Of a stretch of DNA of 64,000 nucleotides, positions 63,419 to 64,000 are shown piece after piece. This DNA comes from Aphrophora alni (taxonomy: Eukaryota > Arthropoda > Insecta > Hemiptera > Aphrophoridae), in assembly GCA_963513935.1 (NCBI GenBank), contig OY740774.1, positions 99,021,668 to 99,085,667 on the forward strand, in the 5' to 3' direction. Made by a program: the position numbers and the translations under genes. Each line of letters begins with the position of its first letter. The stretch's first letter is position 1. The notes under the pieces were generated by a model. It had not been told where the DNA came from and did not search any database. It saw nothing but the letters and a program-made list of their open reading frames with translations.

Positions 63419-64000
63419 TTTAAAACAAGATATCCATTCAAAACTAGATATCCATTCAAAACGAAATATCCATTCAAAACCAGATCCATGCAAAACAAGA
63501 TATCCACTCTAAAAAAGATATCCATTCAAAACAAGATATCCATTTAAAACTAGATATCAATTCAAAACGAAATATTCATTCAAAACCAGATCCATTCAAA
63601 ACAAGATATCCACTCTAAAAAAGATATCCATTCAAAACAAGATATCCATTTAAAACTAGATATCCATTCAAAACGAAATAACCATTCAAAACCAGATCCA
63701 TTCAAAACAAGATATCCACTCTAAAAAAGATGTCTATTCAAAACAAGATATCCATTCAAAACTAGATATCAATTCAAAACGAAATATTCATTCAAAACCA
63801 GATCCATTCAAAACAAGATATCCACTCTAAAAAAAAAAAGATATATATTCAAAACAAATATCCATTCAAAAACAGATATCCATTCAAAACAAGATATCCA
63901 TTCAAAACCAGATCCATTCAAAACAAGATATCCACTCTAAAAAAGATGTCCATTCAAAACAAGATATCCATTTAAAACTAGATATCCATTCAAAACGAAA
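63419..64000. repeat. Satellite of 18 bp monomers in a 106 bp higher-order repeat, running off the window
   Basis: The basic monomer resembles CAAAACAAGATATCCATT. Six variants repeat in fixed order: CAAAACAAGATATCCATT, an ACTAGATATC type, an ACGAAATATC type, a 16 bp CAAAACCAGATCCATT, CAAAACAAGATATCCACT, and CTAAAAAAGATATCCATT. Their sum is 106 bp. About 5.4 such units are visible, with a poly(A) expansion near 63830 and one unit with altered second and third monomers. The array is cut by the window edge. Confidence 0.93.

Noticed and set aside
63419..64000. CRISPR-like array
   Set aside because: Units are contiguous 18-mers without spacers in a eukaryotic context; it is a satellite.

Overview
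This is a 64 kb piece of a strongly AT-rich eukaryotic nuclear genome, most likely from an insect (hemipteran is a guess only). Two arrays of the arthropod telomere-type pentamer TTAGG/CCTAA lie near 51 kb. The recognisable coding debris is typical of insect repeats: Penelope-like, RNase H-bearing non-LTR and Tc1/mariner-like elements. Long dinucleotide arrays, foldback elements and a 200-N gap (47918-48117) fit a repeat-rich draft chromosome. There are no operons and no intact long ORFs, and most short ORFs are chance.

The window reads as intergenic or intronic DNA. The best host-gene signal is a candidate first coding exon at 36370-36541 on the + strand. It has an upstream TGACGTC site, an N-terminus like a mitochondrial presequence, and a strong GTAAGC splice donor.

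Layout: 1-10 kb holds a nested palindrome (1.64-1.86 kb), two copies of a dispersed CTCGCTnCGCTCG repeat, a foldback element (6.3-6.76 kb) and (AT)n. 10.4-13.5 kb is a decayed tandem array of roughly 120 bp units, broken by three insertions: a 5'-truncated RNase H LINE with a 9 bp target duplication, a hairpin element, and a Tc1/mariner-like element with long terminal inverted repeats. 14.9-15.6 kb is a TA-flanked MITE running into (TA)n. 20.2-21.0 kb is a LINE 3' end. 21.95-22.26 kb is a 24 bp minisatellite. 24.75-24.97 kb is another foldback.

28.6-33.8 kb is a Penelope-like cluster: tandem pseudo-LTR-like repeats around a broken reverse transcriptase (YVDD) and GIY-YIG region, with a MITE inserted at 33.0-33.6 kb. 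39.8-41.1 kb has a 17 bp minisatellite next to a second Penelope remnant, which was itself split by a LINE fragment with a 14 bp target duplication. 42.9-43.7 kb and 54.2-54.5 kb hold two more LINE C-terminal pseudogenes. 48.6-49.8 kb is a one-strand pyrimidine tract, and 50.9-51.5 kb carries inverted telomeric-type arrays. 57.8-58.4 kb is a palindromic TA-flanked MITE, 61.5-61.8 kb a foldback, and 63.4-64.0 kb the start of an 18-mer satellite with a 106 bp higher-order period.

The genes do not form a pathway. What can be read is the order of insertions: old tandem repeats and Penelope elements were hit by LINEs and TA-targeting elements, and microsatellites grew next to some insertion ends.
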